Shown in pieces: positions 46,082 to 57,805 of a stretch of 64,000 bases of DNA. Both the position numbers and the translations under genes were made by a program. Location of the stretch: NCBI GenBank assembly GCA_029721435.1, contig CM056577.1, positions 28,847,719-28,911,718 of the forward strand, given 5' to 3'. Position 1 is the first letter of the stretch, and each line of letters opens with the position of its first letter. Under the pieces are notes generated by a model, which was not told the DNA's origin, made no database searches, and saw only the letters and a program-made list of their open reading frames with translations. This DNA is from Gymnothorax reevesii. Lineage: Eukaryota; Chordata; Actinopteri; Anguilliformes; Muraenidae.

Positions 46082-46415
46082 TTAGTGTTTGAACTTTGTC
46101 TGGTCTTGATATTGCCGGATGTACATGTGTAATCTATGCTATACCTGTGCCTTCTGTTTTCTGTTTCGTTTTTGTTTCTGTTTTTGTTTTGTCTTTTGTT
46201 TTTGTCTCTATCACTTCTCTTTTGATTCTTTTTTCTTGTTTTTGTTTTACCTCTGTTTTGCTTCTGTCTGAATCACTGCTGCTTATTTGTGGAGACGCTA
46301 AGGATCCCCCTCGAACCCGAGGTGATCCACCTCAAGGGGCTTTTCCGTCAATAAATATTCAATATAAATCTAATGTGGAAAACAGAAACTAAACATCTGA
46401 CAGATTAAAATTTTT
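46082..46415 (+). mobile_element. Non-LTR retrotransposon 3' end (right piece)
   Basis: T-rich 3' untranslated sequence with repeated TTTTGTTT blocks, then GGATCCCCCTCGAACCCGAG, then an AATAAATATTCAATAAA-like end. It continues the LINE broken at 38190 and abuts the right Harbinger end at 46081. Confidence 0.6.
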
Positions 46416-46422
46416 AAAAATA

Positions 46423-47073
46423 CAGGGTGTCTAAGACTTTTGTACAGTACTGTATGTGCTCTTATAAGCTGACAATATTAACTTTTTGTTTACTGTACTG
46501 TATGCTTTACATGTTAAGTTTTCATACCCTGTGGGCAAATCTTGCAACATTTCAAACTGTTGCGTCACACTGACAACATCCCATTATCCAGAATGTGTTC
46601 ATTCTGTTAAGCCAAAGAGCATAAATTTCTGACTCTAAGTCTTAAAATAAGACAAGTGTCGGCTGAGAGGGATGTTGTCTCCCCTTTTAGGTTTTTGCTG
46701 TCTGCACAGTATAACAGCGCAGAATGCATACAGGGTATAGAGTTTCTATATGTCAGTTATGAGATGGCTGACATATACAGTAGAAATATAAGTTATAAAC
46801 CAAAAACCTGTTATCTGTAGCCAAACCATGAGAAGGCTTCTGAAATATTATCCCTTGTTACTCTCTCTTAGCTCTGGGCTGATAGAGACATTTTCCACCT
46901 AAGATCTACTGGTATGAAATTTGATGTCACTTCAAATAGCTTCTCTGGTTTTCCTCTGGTTGTGCGGTAATAATGGTACGGCCCGCTGCACGCGATATTG
47001 CACGTGCGCGCACGTGGGTTTGCAGGGCGCGTGGGAATGCAAATAAGGCATTTTGAGCCAATCACATTGCGTC
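46423..47073. repeat. ~650-bp direct repeat, copy 2
   Basis: Second copy of the 36671-37317 repeat. Its first bases, CAGGGTGTCTAAGACTTTTG, resemble the end of a fish Tc1/mariner-type TIR, suggesting the unit began as a DNA element. The same palindrome lies at 47001-47016, the octamer at 47037-47044 and CCAAT at 47058-47062. A TATTTATAC sequence lies about 50 bp downstream and is absent after copy 1. Confidence 0.85.
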
Positions 47074-47299
47074 AGGTGAAGCTGCTGCCCGTGGCTGAAA
47101 AGACACGGCAGTATTTATACTATGTGTTTCAAGGCAAAAAGAAAAAACCAGAAACAAGTTCATCTGTAGTATTTTAGTCTCATGTTTGGACTTACATTTC
47201 ATGTCGATTCCAACTATATTACTGAATGGTGCCGTGTAGATAATTTATATCAGAGCCCAGACCCCGGTCTGAAATTTAATTAGGCACAGGCCTATTACT

Positions 47300-47645
47300 C
47301 AATGAATTGTATTAGTCAATGGCTGGACCATATGCAGCGAAGGCTGGATGGCATGCCGGTGCAGTTTGCAGTACGGTCCTCTCACAGCAAGATGGCTGTG
47401 GGTTTGAATTTGGCCTGGAGCTTTTCTGAGCAGCGGTTGCATGTTCTCTGTGTGTTTATGTCTAAAGAAATTCATGTCAGGCTGACTGGAGATTGTAAAA
47501 CGCCCATAGGTGTGAGTGAGCGAATGGTGTGTGCGATCCCTGCTTTGGCCTGGCAAATTTTCCTCGACGCCCTCCTACCACTCGCCCATTGTTTCTTCTG
47601 ATAGACTTCAGCTGTTCTGCAGCCCTACCTAAGAATGAACATGTC
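47300..47645 (+). repeat. SINE/MITE-like repeat 'V', copy 2
   Basis: Has CTCACAGCAAGATGGCTGTG, TTGCATGTTCTCTGTGTG, GGCTGACTGGAGATTGTAAA and a GTGAATGGATTGATAG-type end, in the same order as copy 1. Confidence 0.6.
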
Positions 47646-49233
47646 CGTGAATGGATTGATAGAAGTAAACAGAAGTCCTTAAGTATTCGGACAGTGACTC
47701 TATTTTAAAGCACTATAATTCTTTTGCCGGTCACACAGTGTGAAACACACTGCATCTCCGCAAACCGTGGCAATAGCCGAACAGGCAGCACGATCTTAGT
47801 TTGAAAACAGGCCTTTACTCATTCTAAAAAAGGGAACAGAAGCTAGGAATGAGTTTAAAGAAGAAACATCGGGCATGAAGTTCTGCCGGCTGGGAGAGGG
47901 TCAGCGGGCATACGGTATGTGGTCAATTCAGACGATGACCTGCTACAAATCTGGGCTGACGGGCAGCCATCTTCTGGATCGATGATGAACCACTGTGGCG
48001 CATATATAATGAATAGGAAGAGGAGAAATAGAATAAGGCATGGAGTCCCTGTTGTACCTAATAATTTGTTCCCTTGTGATTTACTCTCTAATAATTTGTC
48101 TCACTGGAAGAGACACTAGAGAGGAAAACTATAATTGAGAGTAAGATGTATAGCACTAAGCCGATCGCACTAAGACAAAAACAAGCCAATTAATCATTTA
48201 ACAGGAATGACCTGCAAGACTGCGAGAACATGGGAGAAACCAATACAGTAGACCCATGGGTTATGGCAGTTACCAGGGTCACTCTGTCCTTTCGTGATTT
48301 CAAAACTTCTTTATATTTGTCGGTAACTTCATTTCACTTCACATTTAACTTGATGCTTGTGGTGGTCTAAACTGCAACCTCCACCCCCATCCCAGCGACT
48401 TGAAGAGCAGACGTGTTAAATGTCGACACATAAACAGAGAGAGTGCGATTATCACACTCTCATGTCCTGTAAGATCAACAATCTTTTTTTTTGTCTCTTC
48501 CAAAATGGTTTCTGTTAAAAATTGCGTATAGGATTTCAATATGTCTGTTTTCAGAGTTAATGTATGGTGCACATTTAGATTTAAAGAGTTTGTTTCCAAA
48601 ATATAATAAATGCCAAAATTACAAAAATTTAGATATTACCAGGCGTACAGCGATAGCCCTGTGCTTCTTACATGTGGGGAAAAAATCCATTTTTACAAAT
48701 TCATAAGATGTATTTTTTCTTGGTCGAAGTTTGTGTTTTTCTATAAAATGCAACAGGCGCCAACATTGAAAAAGCTGATTCACTCAAAATTAGTAAAAAA
48801 GATATATTGCATTGTGGAAACAAACTCTTCATTTGTTCTTAGGGAAATGCAATCTTTGATTCCATGGTAATATTGGCCTTCTTTAATTTAAAAAGTGCCA
48901 CACGTTCATGAAATGGGCTCTGTTTTTCATTGAGACTAGTGAGATATATGAGGCAAATTCCATCTGATTGTGCTCGCTTACAATGCTTTTGCATACAAGT
49001 CACTCAGAAAGCAACTAAAATTCCTTATCCAACTGATAAATGCAATAGCAATGGCCAGCTGTAACGTTTGTTCTTTGTGCAGAGGGTAGATGCATGGAGG
49101 ACAGGAAGCTGAGGACTGGACTCAAATAGAAGGATGTATTTGGTCATGTTTATTTTCCAACTGCACTACAGGAGGCACAAACATAGAAATACAAAACAAC
49201 GACGAACAGAGGTTCCGAAAAATATCACACCAT
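47646..49233. other. Anonymous DNA
   Basis: No supported gene. 49070-49230 (GAGGACTGGACTCAAATAGA) resembles the 3' flank style of the R1-type repeats. Confidence 0.4.
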
Positions 49234-49819
49234 GGGCTCTAATTTCTTGGCGCAGCGCCGCGTGGAGCAGCGTAGCGTAGCTTGACGCAGCCTGCGCAGT
49301 GGTAATTTCGTGAGGCGCAACACCGCGCGCAGCCATTGGTAGAAGAACGTACGCCGAGATGGGTGTGGCGGCGTAGTAGGGGGAGGTGTCACGTATTCAT
49401 CAAGACGCAGTGACAGTTTCGTAGAAAAAGTCTTTGCTGCAGTTGCACAGAAAGCTCACCTGCTTCAACCTGGTTTAATTTCTGTGCAGTAATAATTGGG
49501 CTAACCGGCGCACAGTGCGCACACGTCACCGAAATCTCACAGGCAGGTTTCCGGAATGTTAGGTACATTTCAATGCAGTAAATAATTAAAGCAACCACTG
49601 TTTAATGTAACATTCTGAATCAGCACATAAATTATAAAATCAATATCGATTGTCCTGATGTCAGATCAAAGGCGGGTTGCACGCGTGATGGAAACTCGAC
49701 CTGGCTTAATCAATGCAGCTGAATCTGTGATGCAAATTAACAACTTTCTGAGCCAACCACAAACTGCCTCGGCATCAGGCAGTGCGTATGTATAATGCTT
49801 GCGTTCTATGCTCAGTAAA

Positions 49820-50860
49820 GCCTCTTGCACACTGGAAGTGTGACAAATTTTTCGCACGACTGATTACAAAGTCAAGGCAAAGACGCAATAGTCGGACAGG
49901 GTTTTAAATCTATCTCCGTGTCCAAAAGTAATAAAAGGTCTAATTTTTCGAGTATTCCAGGAATTATTAGACGTGCAAACTTGATGTTTGTGTTTGTGCC
50001 TTGTGGTCGACCTTCACAAAATGCAAATTGATAGCTATCGACTTTTCTTGGTCTTTTTATTTGTCTGTTTTCTTCCATTGAAGATAGACAACAGTCTTTA
50101 TTCGGTCTCTCTTTTGAAAATTAGTCAGATGGATCGAACAGATTCACGCTTTATTTCCACACCAGAGGCAAAACAGTGCTTTTAGTCAGTGAGCAAATCA
50201 ATTCCTTAACCATTGACAGGGTGAATAAATCATCGCATGGACGATCAAGACTGTTCGATGCGAAATGCAAAATACTCCATGTCCGGCAGCCGGCAAAAAG
50301 TAGAAGTATTGATATTAGAACAGATTTTTAATGAAATAAAGAATAAAAATATATCACCAACAAGCAGAGCATCCAAAAAAGAATAAATAAATCGCAGTGT
50401 TCATTGGATGTTCTGTTTGTTGATAAAATGTTTCTTTTTATCCTTTTTTTCGTTATCAATCTGTTCTAATCCCCCCCCCGCCCCCTTTTCTTTTGGCTGT
50501 GACTCAGACACGGAGTATTTTGCATTTAATGTCCGACAGTCATTGTACATTGTCCCGCACCGATGTCGACTCACATTATTGAGCAGAGCTTAAACAGAAA
50601 AATGTATTGAAATTCTCAGCACTCATCTTGAAGAACTGAGCCCTCTGATCAAAACATTCACGTTTAATATCCAAAAGAGTCATTAGATTTGTAGAAATTA
50701 GAAACAAACATCGACTGTCTGACGCGGAGTTATTTGAAACCGTCCGACAGTCGGACACAGAGATATATTAAAACCCTGTCCGACCTGCGGACACGTAAAC
50801 ACTGCGTTCAACGCAATCTGTCGTGCGAAAAATTCGTTTTGCGTCCAGTTTCCATGCAGC
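49820..50860. mobile_element. Palindromic MITE 'P', copy 3, split
   Basis: Left arm GCCTCTTGCACACTGG...TTTTTCGCACGACTGATTAC (49820-49890) and right arm ATCTGTCGTGCGAAAAATTC...TTCCATGCAGC (to 50860). A TIR element lies between the arms, so the two parts are about 900 bp apart, while other copies are 124-157 bp in total. Confidence 0.7.
49891..50784. mobile_element. TIR element with GTCGGACAGGGTTTTAA ends, nested in MITE 'P'
   Basis: Left GTCGGACAGGGTTTTAAATC; right inverse GTCGGACAGGGTTTTAATAT; both then lead to CTC(C/T)GTGTCC. Inside is a second inverted arrangement: GCAAAATACTCCATGTCCGG (50267-) against CGGAGTATTTTGCATTTAAT (50511-), and GGATGTTCTGTTTGTTGAT against its diverged inverse. No coding sequence recognised. 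Confidence 0.7.
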
Positions 50861-51576
50861 TTAAAACTAGGCTACTATTATTGTTACTTTGGTTTTATCG
50901 TATTTAATGGGGGAAAGGCATACAGCCTGATTGCAATGATCTCGTACTGAGTTAAGATCACAGAGTGAACATAAATGTGTAACTTATCTTGCATTGTTGT
51001 CTATGCATGTTAATCCCAAAATTTTAAGCAGCAACAGGGTGTAATAATAAGAACACGCTATCAATCGTTTCTCTTCCCAATGATGCAGGCAGAAAAAATA
51101 AACGAGCGACCGTCGTATTTCATTCCAACTTCATAAGTTTGAATGATCTGGAATAGTTTCGTTTTGAAACTCCATTTAAGTTCGCTCATGGTAATAATTC
51201 GACAATGCCCTTGCAAGCCAGCTAACTCATATCCGTAATGCTTAATGTAAGCAGTGCAGAAAACATGCCTGAAGCTGAAAAGTAAAAGGCAACATTAACG
51301 CACCATGCAGATATAGGACAGAGGCTTCTTTATTCCAACTCATTAAAGGTGAGGAGAGGAGCTCATTTGATTGGTGAAGATTTGACTCGGCTGTGTTATA
51401 CCCAAACACAGCTTCTTTGGCACTTGCACTGGCGGGAGGGGCGGAGGCGGGACAGAGGAGTACTTGCGCGAGGCTGCACCGGGCACGAAATTGCAACAAA
51501 TGCCTGGACACACCCCGTTGGCGCGGCGCAACCCCCCATTCGCCGCGCCTGTGCCTGGTCTACGAATTTAGAGCCC

Positions 51577-53289
51577 TATGAGTAATACAAAGTCTGGGCT
51601 ACACTACAGTAACATTGTATGACAAATAGGAAAAAAAAAGGAATCAAGCTTCCTTAAATAAAAATGTGCTGACGAACAATGAACAGCACAAACCCTAGGT
51701 TTTAGAATAAAGTCTGCTAATGCAGAAAATAAGCTTTATACAAGACTACTATGTCAAACAGGCATGAGGTTACACAGACTTCACAATGAAACTGAAAGAA
51801 GCTCAGCCTTAAATTCACACTGCTTCCACTCAGTGCAAACAAGACACAGGTGCTGATGATAATTGGATAATGACTGGAATGCGATCCGGGATTTAGTAGC
51901 CCGGTGAGCTGGATGGCTGAAGGCGTGTCCTTGCTCCAACATTTAATAAATAACACTTCATCGCAGGTATTAAGTTGGCATTCATCTCCAGAACAACATA
52001 TATAGTGTGGAAGTAAGCTCTAAACTCTGAATAAAGATTCAAGTACCCAAAGTGACCACAAAGATGGGACTTGGGCCCTGCCGAGAACCCCATTGGACAG
52101 ATGCATCAATAAAATAATCTATTCAGAAAATATAAAGATTATACAAAAAGTAAGTAGAGCTACAATCAACTCTCAAGTGAGTTAAACAGGTGAGAAGTGA
52201 CTCAAAATCAATGCAGATAATAAAGGTAGGATAAAAAAAGCAAGTACAGCAGCAATCAAACTCTAATCCAGCTACACTTATTTTAAGTTAACTAAAACCG
52301 TTGCAGATAATATGAAGGGGCATTAACAAGCACGTGCAGCTATGATCAGCTTTCATGATTACTAATCATAATTCTATAATCATAATCATAAACTAATCAT
52401 AATTGAACCAAAATTAATGTTGAAAGTATAAAGGCAGCAATTAAAAGCAAGTAAAGCAATGATTAGCTTTCAGCTGGGCTAAACAAATTAGAATTTAACT
52501 AAGCTTGGGAGAGAAGGAGGCACAGAACGGAGAGTTGAGTTTTCAGACAGTGCTCAAAGTGGAAAATGAGTCTCATCGTACACCAACCTCCAATGTAAGA
52601 ATGCACCTCATCTTTATTATCCAACATCTCATTTTGAGAGTGGTTACTATAATTAGAATTGGCTCTTGGTCGGCCAGCAGGTAAGCTCTCTTCACCTTCC
52701 CTTTTTTTTTTCTTCATTAGCCACAATTGACGTAAGAGCGTGGCCACGCGCGTGCCCCTCAGTCCCCAGTGGCATGCCTCGTGACTTTGGGTGCCAGAGA
52801 GAACATGTTGACACGGTTCTGATCACCACTTCCTGTCGCGAGAAGGGGAAGTGTGAAAGTATTCCCCCCGCTATGGTGTGGCTTAATCTCAGCAAAATAC
52901 TTTTATACTGAGGCAAGCATGTCAACCTCCTAAGCTGCAGTTTTCTTGTCGTAATGTTGTAGAATGTAGCAAAACGATACATGGGTTACACCTTATAATA
53001 TGAACACATTAATATCAGTTAATGCAGTAATGAGCATTGCTCAACAGTTAAATAACAGTAAACCAATGTGTCTAGTAATAATTTACTGTTGGTGTTCATG
53101 TTAACTAAGGTATTAATTTATTAATAACTGAAATGTTTAATTCAACGAAATGGACCCAGACATAGGTCTGTTAAATGCAGTTGCTGTACTAAAACCTGTA
53201 CAACTTCAGGCCTTTTCCAAATTCTTGTAGTGAACCCATTGTTTTCAAAAATCTCAGATATGTCCTGTTGAATTACAGGGAAATGTTGT
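51577..53289. other. Anonymous DNA
   Basis: No supported gene. 52990-53140 (TAATATCAGTTAATGCAGTA) resembles 55260-55380 in composition and may be two parts of one diverged repeat. Confidence 0.35.
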
Positions 53290-54955
53290 GTTCCGACTGT
53301 GTGGCTGGTTAAGTTAATTTTAGGTTTTTATTATTTTGGTATGTCTGTTTTTAGTCCATGTCTTAGTGTTCACATTTCATTCCTCTCCCGTGTTAGTCCA
53401 GTCCACGTTTTACCCATGTACTCTTTGCTTTCTCCTCGGTCGCATCATTGTTTGTAGCAGTTTCTGTGTTAATTGATTGTGACACTATTTCGGGTGATTT
53501 AATGGATTCTGGGTTTCATCCTTCCTTCTGTTCTCGTTTGCTAGTTTCCCCTTGCCTTTCTATTCATACTAACATTACTAACAGTTTGTTGTTTTCTAAA
53601 ATTACTAACCAAACTAACCCTGTATATAATACTAATCTACTAACGAGCACCCGGGATTGTATAGCTGCACTTACTAATTGACTAATTATCTCTCAGCAGT
53701 CACTCTGTTCTAGTCTCCACCCCTTGCTTTACTGTTCACTGGCTTTGCTAAATTTTCTGCAGACCTTCTGCATTCTTATCATCTATTCTGGCTCTTATTC
53801 TGTACACTTAGGAGTCTTTTTATCCAGTTTATTTATCCTGTCTTTGGGATTGTCTTGTGATCCTCATCTGTGTGTTAATGTCTATCTGTTTTCATGTAAT
53901 TGGTTTCCCTCATGTTCCACCCCTCGTTAATTAGATTAAGTTTCAACACCTGTGTCTGTGTGTGCCCCTGCCCTATATCTGTTCCACCTCGGCAGCAATT
54001 CAGATCAGATCTGACTTCGCTCACTTCACACCACTCCCTGCCCTGTGCACTTTCCCTCTGGTCCCCTCACCTTCTCTGTGTTTCTTGCCGTCCGCATTTC
54101 CCAGCCCAGCCTACCCCTCCTGCCGCCTTCAGCCCCTGGTGCCCCTGTCTTCTGAGTCCAGCGTGCCAGTGGCCTTCACCGTTTCCAGTGCCCCAGCGTG
54201 CCAGTGGCCTTCACCGTTTCCAGTGCCCCAGCGTGCCAGTGGCCTTCACCGTTTCCAGTGCCCCAGCGTGCCAGTGGCCTTCACCGTTTCCAGTGCCCCA
54301 GCGTGCCAGTGGCCTTCACCGTTTCCAGTGCCCCAGCGTGCCAGTGGCCTTCACCGTTTCCAGTGCCCCAGCGTGCCAGTGGCCTTCACCGTTTCCAGTG
54401 CCCCAGCGTGCCAGTGGCCTTCACCGTTTCCAGTGCCCCAGCGTGCCAGTGGCCTTCACCGTTTCCAGTGCCCCAGCGTGCCAGTGGCCTTTGTCTTCCG
54501 AGCCCCAGCGTTCCTGTCTGTCCCCCTCCTGATGTTCTCCCTGACCCTTCCCCTGGCCAGCTGTGCTGCCCGAGTTAGCCATCTTCCAGCTGTGCCCACT
54601 GTCTCGTCTTGTGCCTTCCCTGTTCCTAGTTTCCGAGTGCCCCCTAGCTTCCAGTGTTCCCCAGCCTTCCAGTGTCCCCTAGTCCCGTCTGAGTTGCCCC
54701 AAGTCTGCCCCCCAGTGTTGGTTTTTTGGATTCCTGAGTTCTCCTTCGTTCAGTGCAGTAGCATGGTGTTTCTGTTGGCCGGAGTGCCCCGTTTTTCCCC
54801 TTTCGAGTTTTCTGTATTTAATAAATTTTTGGATCCCTGCATCTGGCGTCTCACTCCCTTTTGTGTCCCTCCTGTTCCGAGTCCAGTTCTGAGTTTCCTA
54901 GTGTTTCCCTCCTTGATTCCCGTCCTTAACAGGGAAATGCATATGGAGTGATTTA
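53290..54955 (+). repeat. LTR-like interspersed family 'R1', copy 3, with internal minisatellite
   Basis: Inverse orientation to copies 1 and 2. The C-rich plus strand ends with AATAAATTTTTGGATCCCTG, a polyadenylation-like end. It contains the 35-bp minisatellite at 54161-54491. Three overlapping open frames of 126-329 codons read through the repeat but are products of its length and composition, not supported genes. Confidence 0.7.
54161..54491 (+). repeat. 35-bp minisatellite, nine perfect units plus a partial one
   Basis: The unit begins GCGTGCCAGTGGCCTTCACC and ends CAGTGCCCCA. Starts at 54161, 54196, 54231 ... 54441 are exactly 35 bases apart, and a partial tenth unit starts at 54476. 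The units appear identical by eye. Because 35 is not a multiple of three, each forward frame passes through all phases and stays open. Confidence 0.95.
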
Positions 54956-55756
54956 CAGGATCTAGATGTCTTTCATTTGACAGTGCTGCAGCCATAAAAA
55001 CATGGCATCCTTGGTTTGATATTTCTATCACTAAGTGTGATGTTGCCTCAGTTAAGCACTGTAACCAGCAGATATAGAATATGTATGTCATATGGTCCTA
55101 CAATGTGGGAAAAATTTTTTTTTTTTTTTTTTTTCCTGTATCTACTTACAGGAAAACTTAAGTGAAATGTTACAGTTCAAGGTGTTAATAGTTTGAAGTG
55201 TTTCTCAAGGGGTACTTGGTGTAAGTTTTCAACTTTACACTAAGGGCGACAAAGAGCATTAATAAATGGTTAGTAATGTTAATATAATACTTATTTAGCA
55301 CTCTTTTGCCTTAGTTAACTGTCAATTAACTGATAGCTAATGTTTACTCCTGCATCAACTACTGTATAGTGCTGCTAGAACGTGCAGCACTGGCTAGTCA
55401 ACCAGACAGTTTAAGACTAAGTTGTGTGGAGAATATAGTACAACATATTCAGTCTCAGGCTGCCCTTAGTCTAAGTCAGTAAAATTCACCGTAGATGGGC
55501 CCCACCCTTAAAGCCTCTTCAACCATAGTCTCAGTAGCCCATTACAACATAGCAGCAGCTTCCTATTTTATTTGAAAAGGGACAGTCAGATGCTATAACC
55601 AATCCTGGAAAGTTTGCCAATCCATTACAAGGCATGCACTGCATTCACTCAATCAACTCAATGGGCAAGTGAGAATGCAAAATTTTGGGGGGACTTTGGT
55701 GAATCCAAAGAAAACCCATGTGAATCCAAGCAAAACTCCTAGGTAAGCCCCAGACT

Positions 55757-55917
55757 GTTAAAAAAAAGTTGTCTCAACTGAAAAAAAGTTGGTGTCCAGG
55801 CTGCCTTAAAATTTCAAGTTAACTGAATTTGAGATTATAAGTTGAATATTACCTCAACTTGTCATCTCAAGTTCAATGAGCTTAAAATTTTAAGGCAGCC
55901 TGGACACTAACTTGCTG
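55757..55917. mobile_element. Palindromic MITE 'Q', copy 3
   Basis: GTTGGTGTCCAGGCTGCCTT on one arm and AAGGCAGCCTGGACACTAAC on the other, with TTAAAATTT(C/T) and AACTTGA motifs between. The clearest palindrome of this family in the window. Confidence 0.75.
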
Positions 55918-56322
55918 TGGAGCTTTCGAGCTTGTGTGTGTGTTACGGCTGTATGTGGTCCCTGTGTTTTTTGTCCCTTCTCTACCCCTGTCCTCTAGCT
56001 CCGCCCAGCTGCTTCAGCTATTGCTCAATGAGGGGCACCTGGCCTGTGAATGAAAGGCTAAAAATTCTCCGATGCCAGCCTTGGAGGAGAGAGGCTTCTG
56101 GTGTGGAGACTGTGCTGCTTGATGCATCTCATCTTTGGATTTGTGTTGTGTTTTGATTTTATGGTTTGTTTGGTCATTTTGATTTAATTTATTAGAGGTT
56201 TGTCTGTCTTTTTATAAAGAAATCCCATGGACTTAGTTATTTTAAAGGTGCTTCATCTCTGGTGTGGGTCGGAAGTGCAAAATTGATCAACCCATCAGGC
56301 CAATTAAAGAGTGGGGCGTCAC

Positions 56323-56410
56323 TGTGTGTGTGTGTATTAATGCATGCACATGCACACACACACTCGCGCGCGCGCACGCACACACACACACACACACACA
56401 CTCACACACA
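56323..56410. repeat. Compound (TG)n...(CG)n(CA)n microsatellite
   Basis: GTGTGTGTGTGT, then ATGCATGCACATGCACACAC, CTCGCGCGCGCGCACG and a long CA run. Alternating purine-pyrimidine throughout; the two ends are complementary and could form a hairpin or Z-DNA. Confidence 0.9.
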
Positions 56411-56764
56411 ATGTTTCTTCCCATGCTTAAGTTGTCTCTTTCAGTTGAGTTGTGAGTCAGCCTTAACAACAGCAGGCGTCTCTGCCTCTGACAGTTCTGC
56501 AGTTTCATAGCAAAAACTGGCAAAATACAAAACAGGTCACCTAGTTACAGAAGATTGTGCATTTGTTTGACTGTTTCATCAAAGCAATATTAGGTTCAAG
56601 CTATATGTAAAAAATGATAACTCCATTTGGTTATGTGACCTTTTTTTCTATGTAACTCCACTTATCATGACAAGTTTTAGAAATTGAGCCCAAGTGTATG
56701 TTTTCGAAAGTTAGACTAAAAGCTATCCATTGTCCTCACTAATTGTGAGGTGATACAAAGCTTA

Positions 56765-56886
56765 CTTTCCAGTTGATTTAACTCACATTAAGTTGAGTTA
56801 ACTCACATTTTTAAGGCAACCCGTGAACTTTCCTTTGCGGGTTTCCTTCTTAAGTTTAACTAGCTTGAAATTTGTTTCAGTGTAGT
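56765..56886. mobile_element. Palindromic MITE 'Q', copy 4
   Basis: Inverse of the 31345-31470 subfamily: TTAACTCACATTTTTAAGGC, AACTAGCTTGAAATTTG, ending TTTCAGTGTAG. Confidence 0.6.
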
Positions 56887-57423
56887 GGGTTATTATTCTA
56901 CTCACTTTTGACTGGCTCATCAAGGGTGGAGGAACCTTAGGCGTCAAAATTTTTCATGTTTCCCTGGCTGCATCCCCCGTGTCAGCGCAGCCGAAAGTGT
57001 TTTTCATCGTATCACCTTTCCTTAGCACATGAAACCAGGACACAACATCCTCCACAGACGCACAGTCTTCATATGATGTCATGCACCTCTCTCAAACCAC
57101 AGTTTGATCGTTACTCTCCGTGAGGGATCTTTTCGAGCTTTCCCAAGATGACATCTGCCGGCTACTTTCAGCTGTATGACTCAGATCAGTCTTACACATA
57201 AAAAATGAAGACGTCTAATATATCATGGCTGTTAGCATTGTGGTTGAAACATTTTCTTGACTTTACTGCCTCGGTGGTTCATTCTGCTACAGGCCTCTCA
57301 CTACAGATGCCGGCTCATTCGTAAGTCATGCTGATGTTTCTGCCAACGCATACAACATTTTTGAAGGCACAATTGTAATGCATGCAAGGGAGCAGTATTA
57401 ACCAGGTCAACAAGCATTTAACA

Positions 57424-57427
<4 letters not shown>

Positions 57428-57476
<49 letters not shown>
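57428..57476. repeat. (GT)n microsatellite
   Basis: About 24 GT units, roughly 1 kb beyond the ccr9 stop codon. Confidence 0.95.
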
Positions 57477-57481
<5 letters not shown>

Positions 57482-57680
57482 ATCCTCATTCTTAGGTATT
57501 AGCAGACTAGTAATGCATGTGCAACAAAATCTAATTGTTTCCTCTTTTCATTTTATTTTTCTATTATTTAAAAGTACAAACAAACAGACAAAACAGTATA
57601 AAACAAAAAGGTGTCCTGAGAAAATAGCAGCATTTCACTGGACAAACGGAAAACACCTGCCACTCTAGTTCAGTCTTAAA

Positions 57681-57805
57681 CTGCTTTCACACCAGACGCG
57701 AAAGTAATTTTTCACACGACACACGTGTCACACGTATTCTTTGCATTGACTTTGAATGTAATCTGTCGTGCGAAGAATTCATTTCGCGTCCGGTGTGAAA
57801 GCAGC
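57681..57805. mobile_element. Palindromic MITE 'P', copy 4
   Basis: CTGCTTTCACACCAGACGCG ... CGCGTCCGGTGTGAAAGCAG, flanked by TTAAA and TTTA. Lies about 640 bp 3' of the ccr9 stop codon and could fall in its 3' untranslated region. Confidence 0.85.

Larger units (their letters stand above)
49234..51576. mobile_element. DNA transposon with GGGCTCTAA ends, hosting nested MITEs
   Basis: GGGCTCTAATTTC at the left and GAATTTAGAGCCC at the right. Both flanking inner regions are GC-rich with GGCGCA/GCGCC motifs (49250-49350 and 51500-51555). The interior is anonymous apart from the nested elements at 49820-50860. A second truncated copy lies at 16257-16442. No transposase seen, so non-autonomous. 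Confidence 0.65.

Noticed and set aside
36671..47073. The 650-bp direct repeats as LTRs of one 10-kb retroelement
   Set aside because: No primer site or polypurine tract next to them, no TG...CA ends, no flanking duplication, and the interior is a LINE plus nested elements rather than gag-pol.
53900..54951. Three long overlapping plus-strand frames (up to 329 codons), proline/serine rich
   Set aside because: They read the same 35-bp minisatellite in three phases; no start context, no domain, and they lie within a repeated element.
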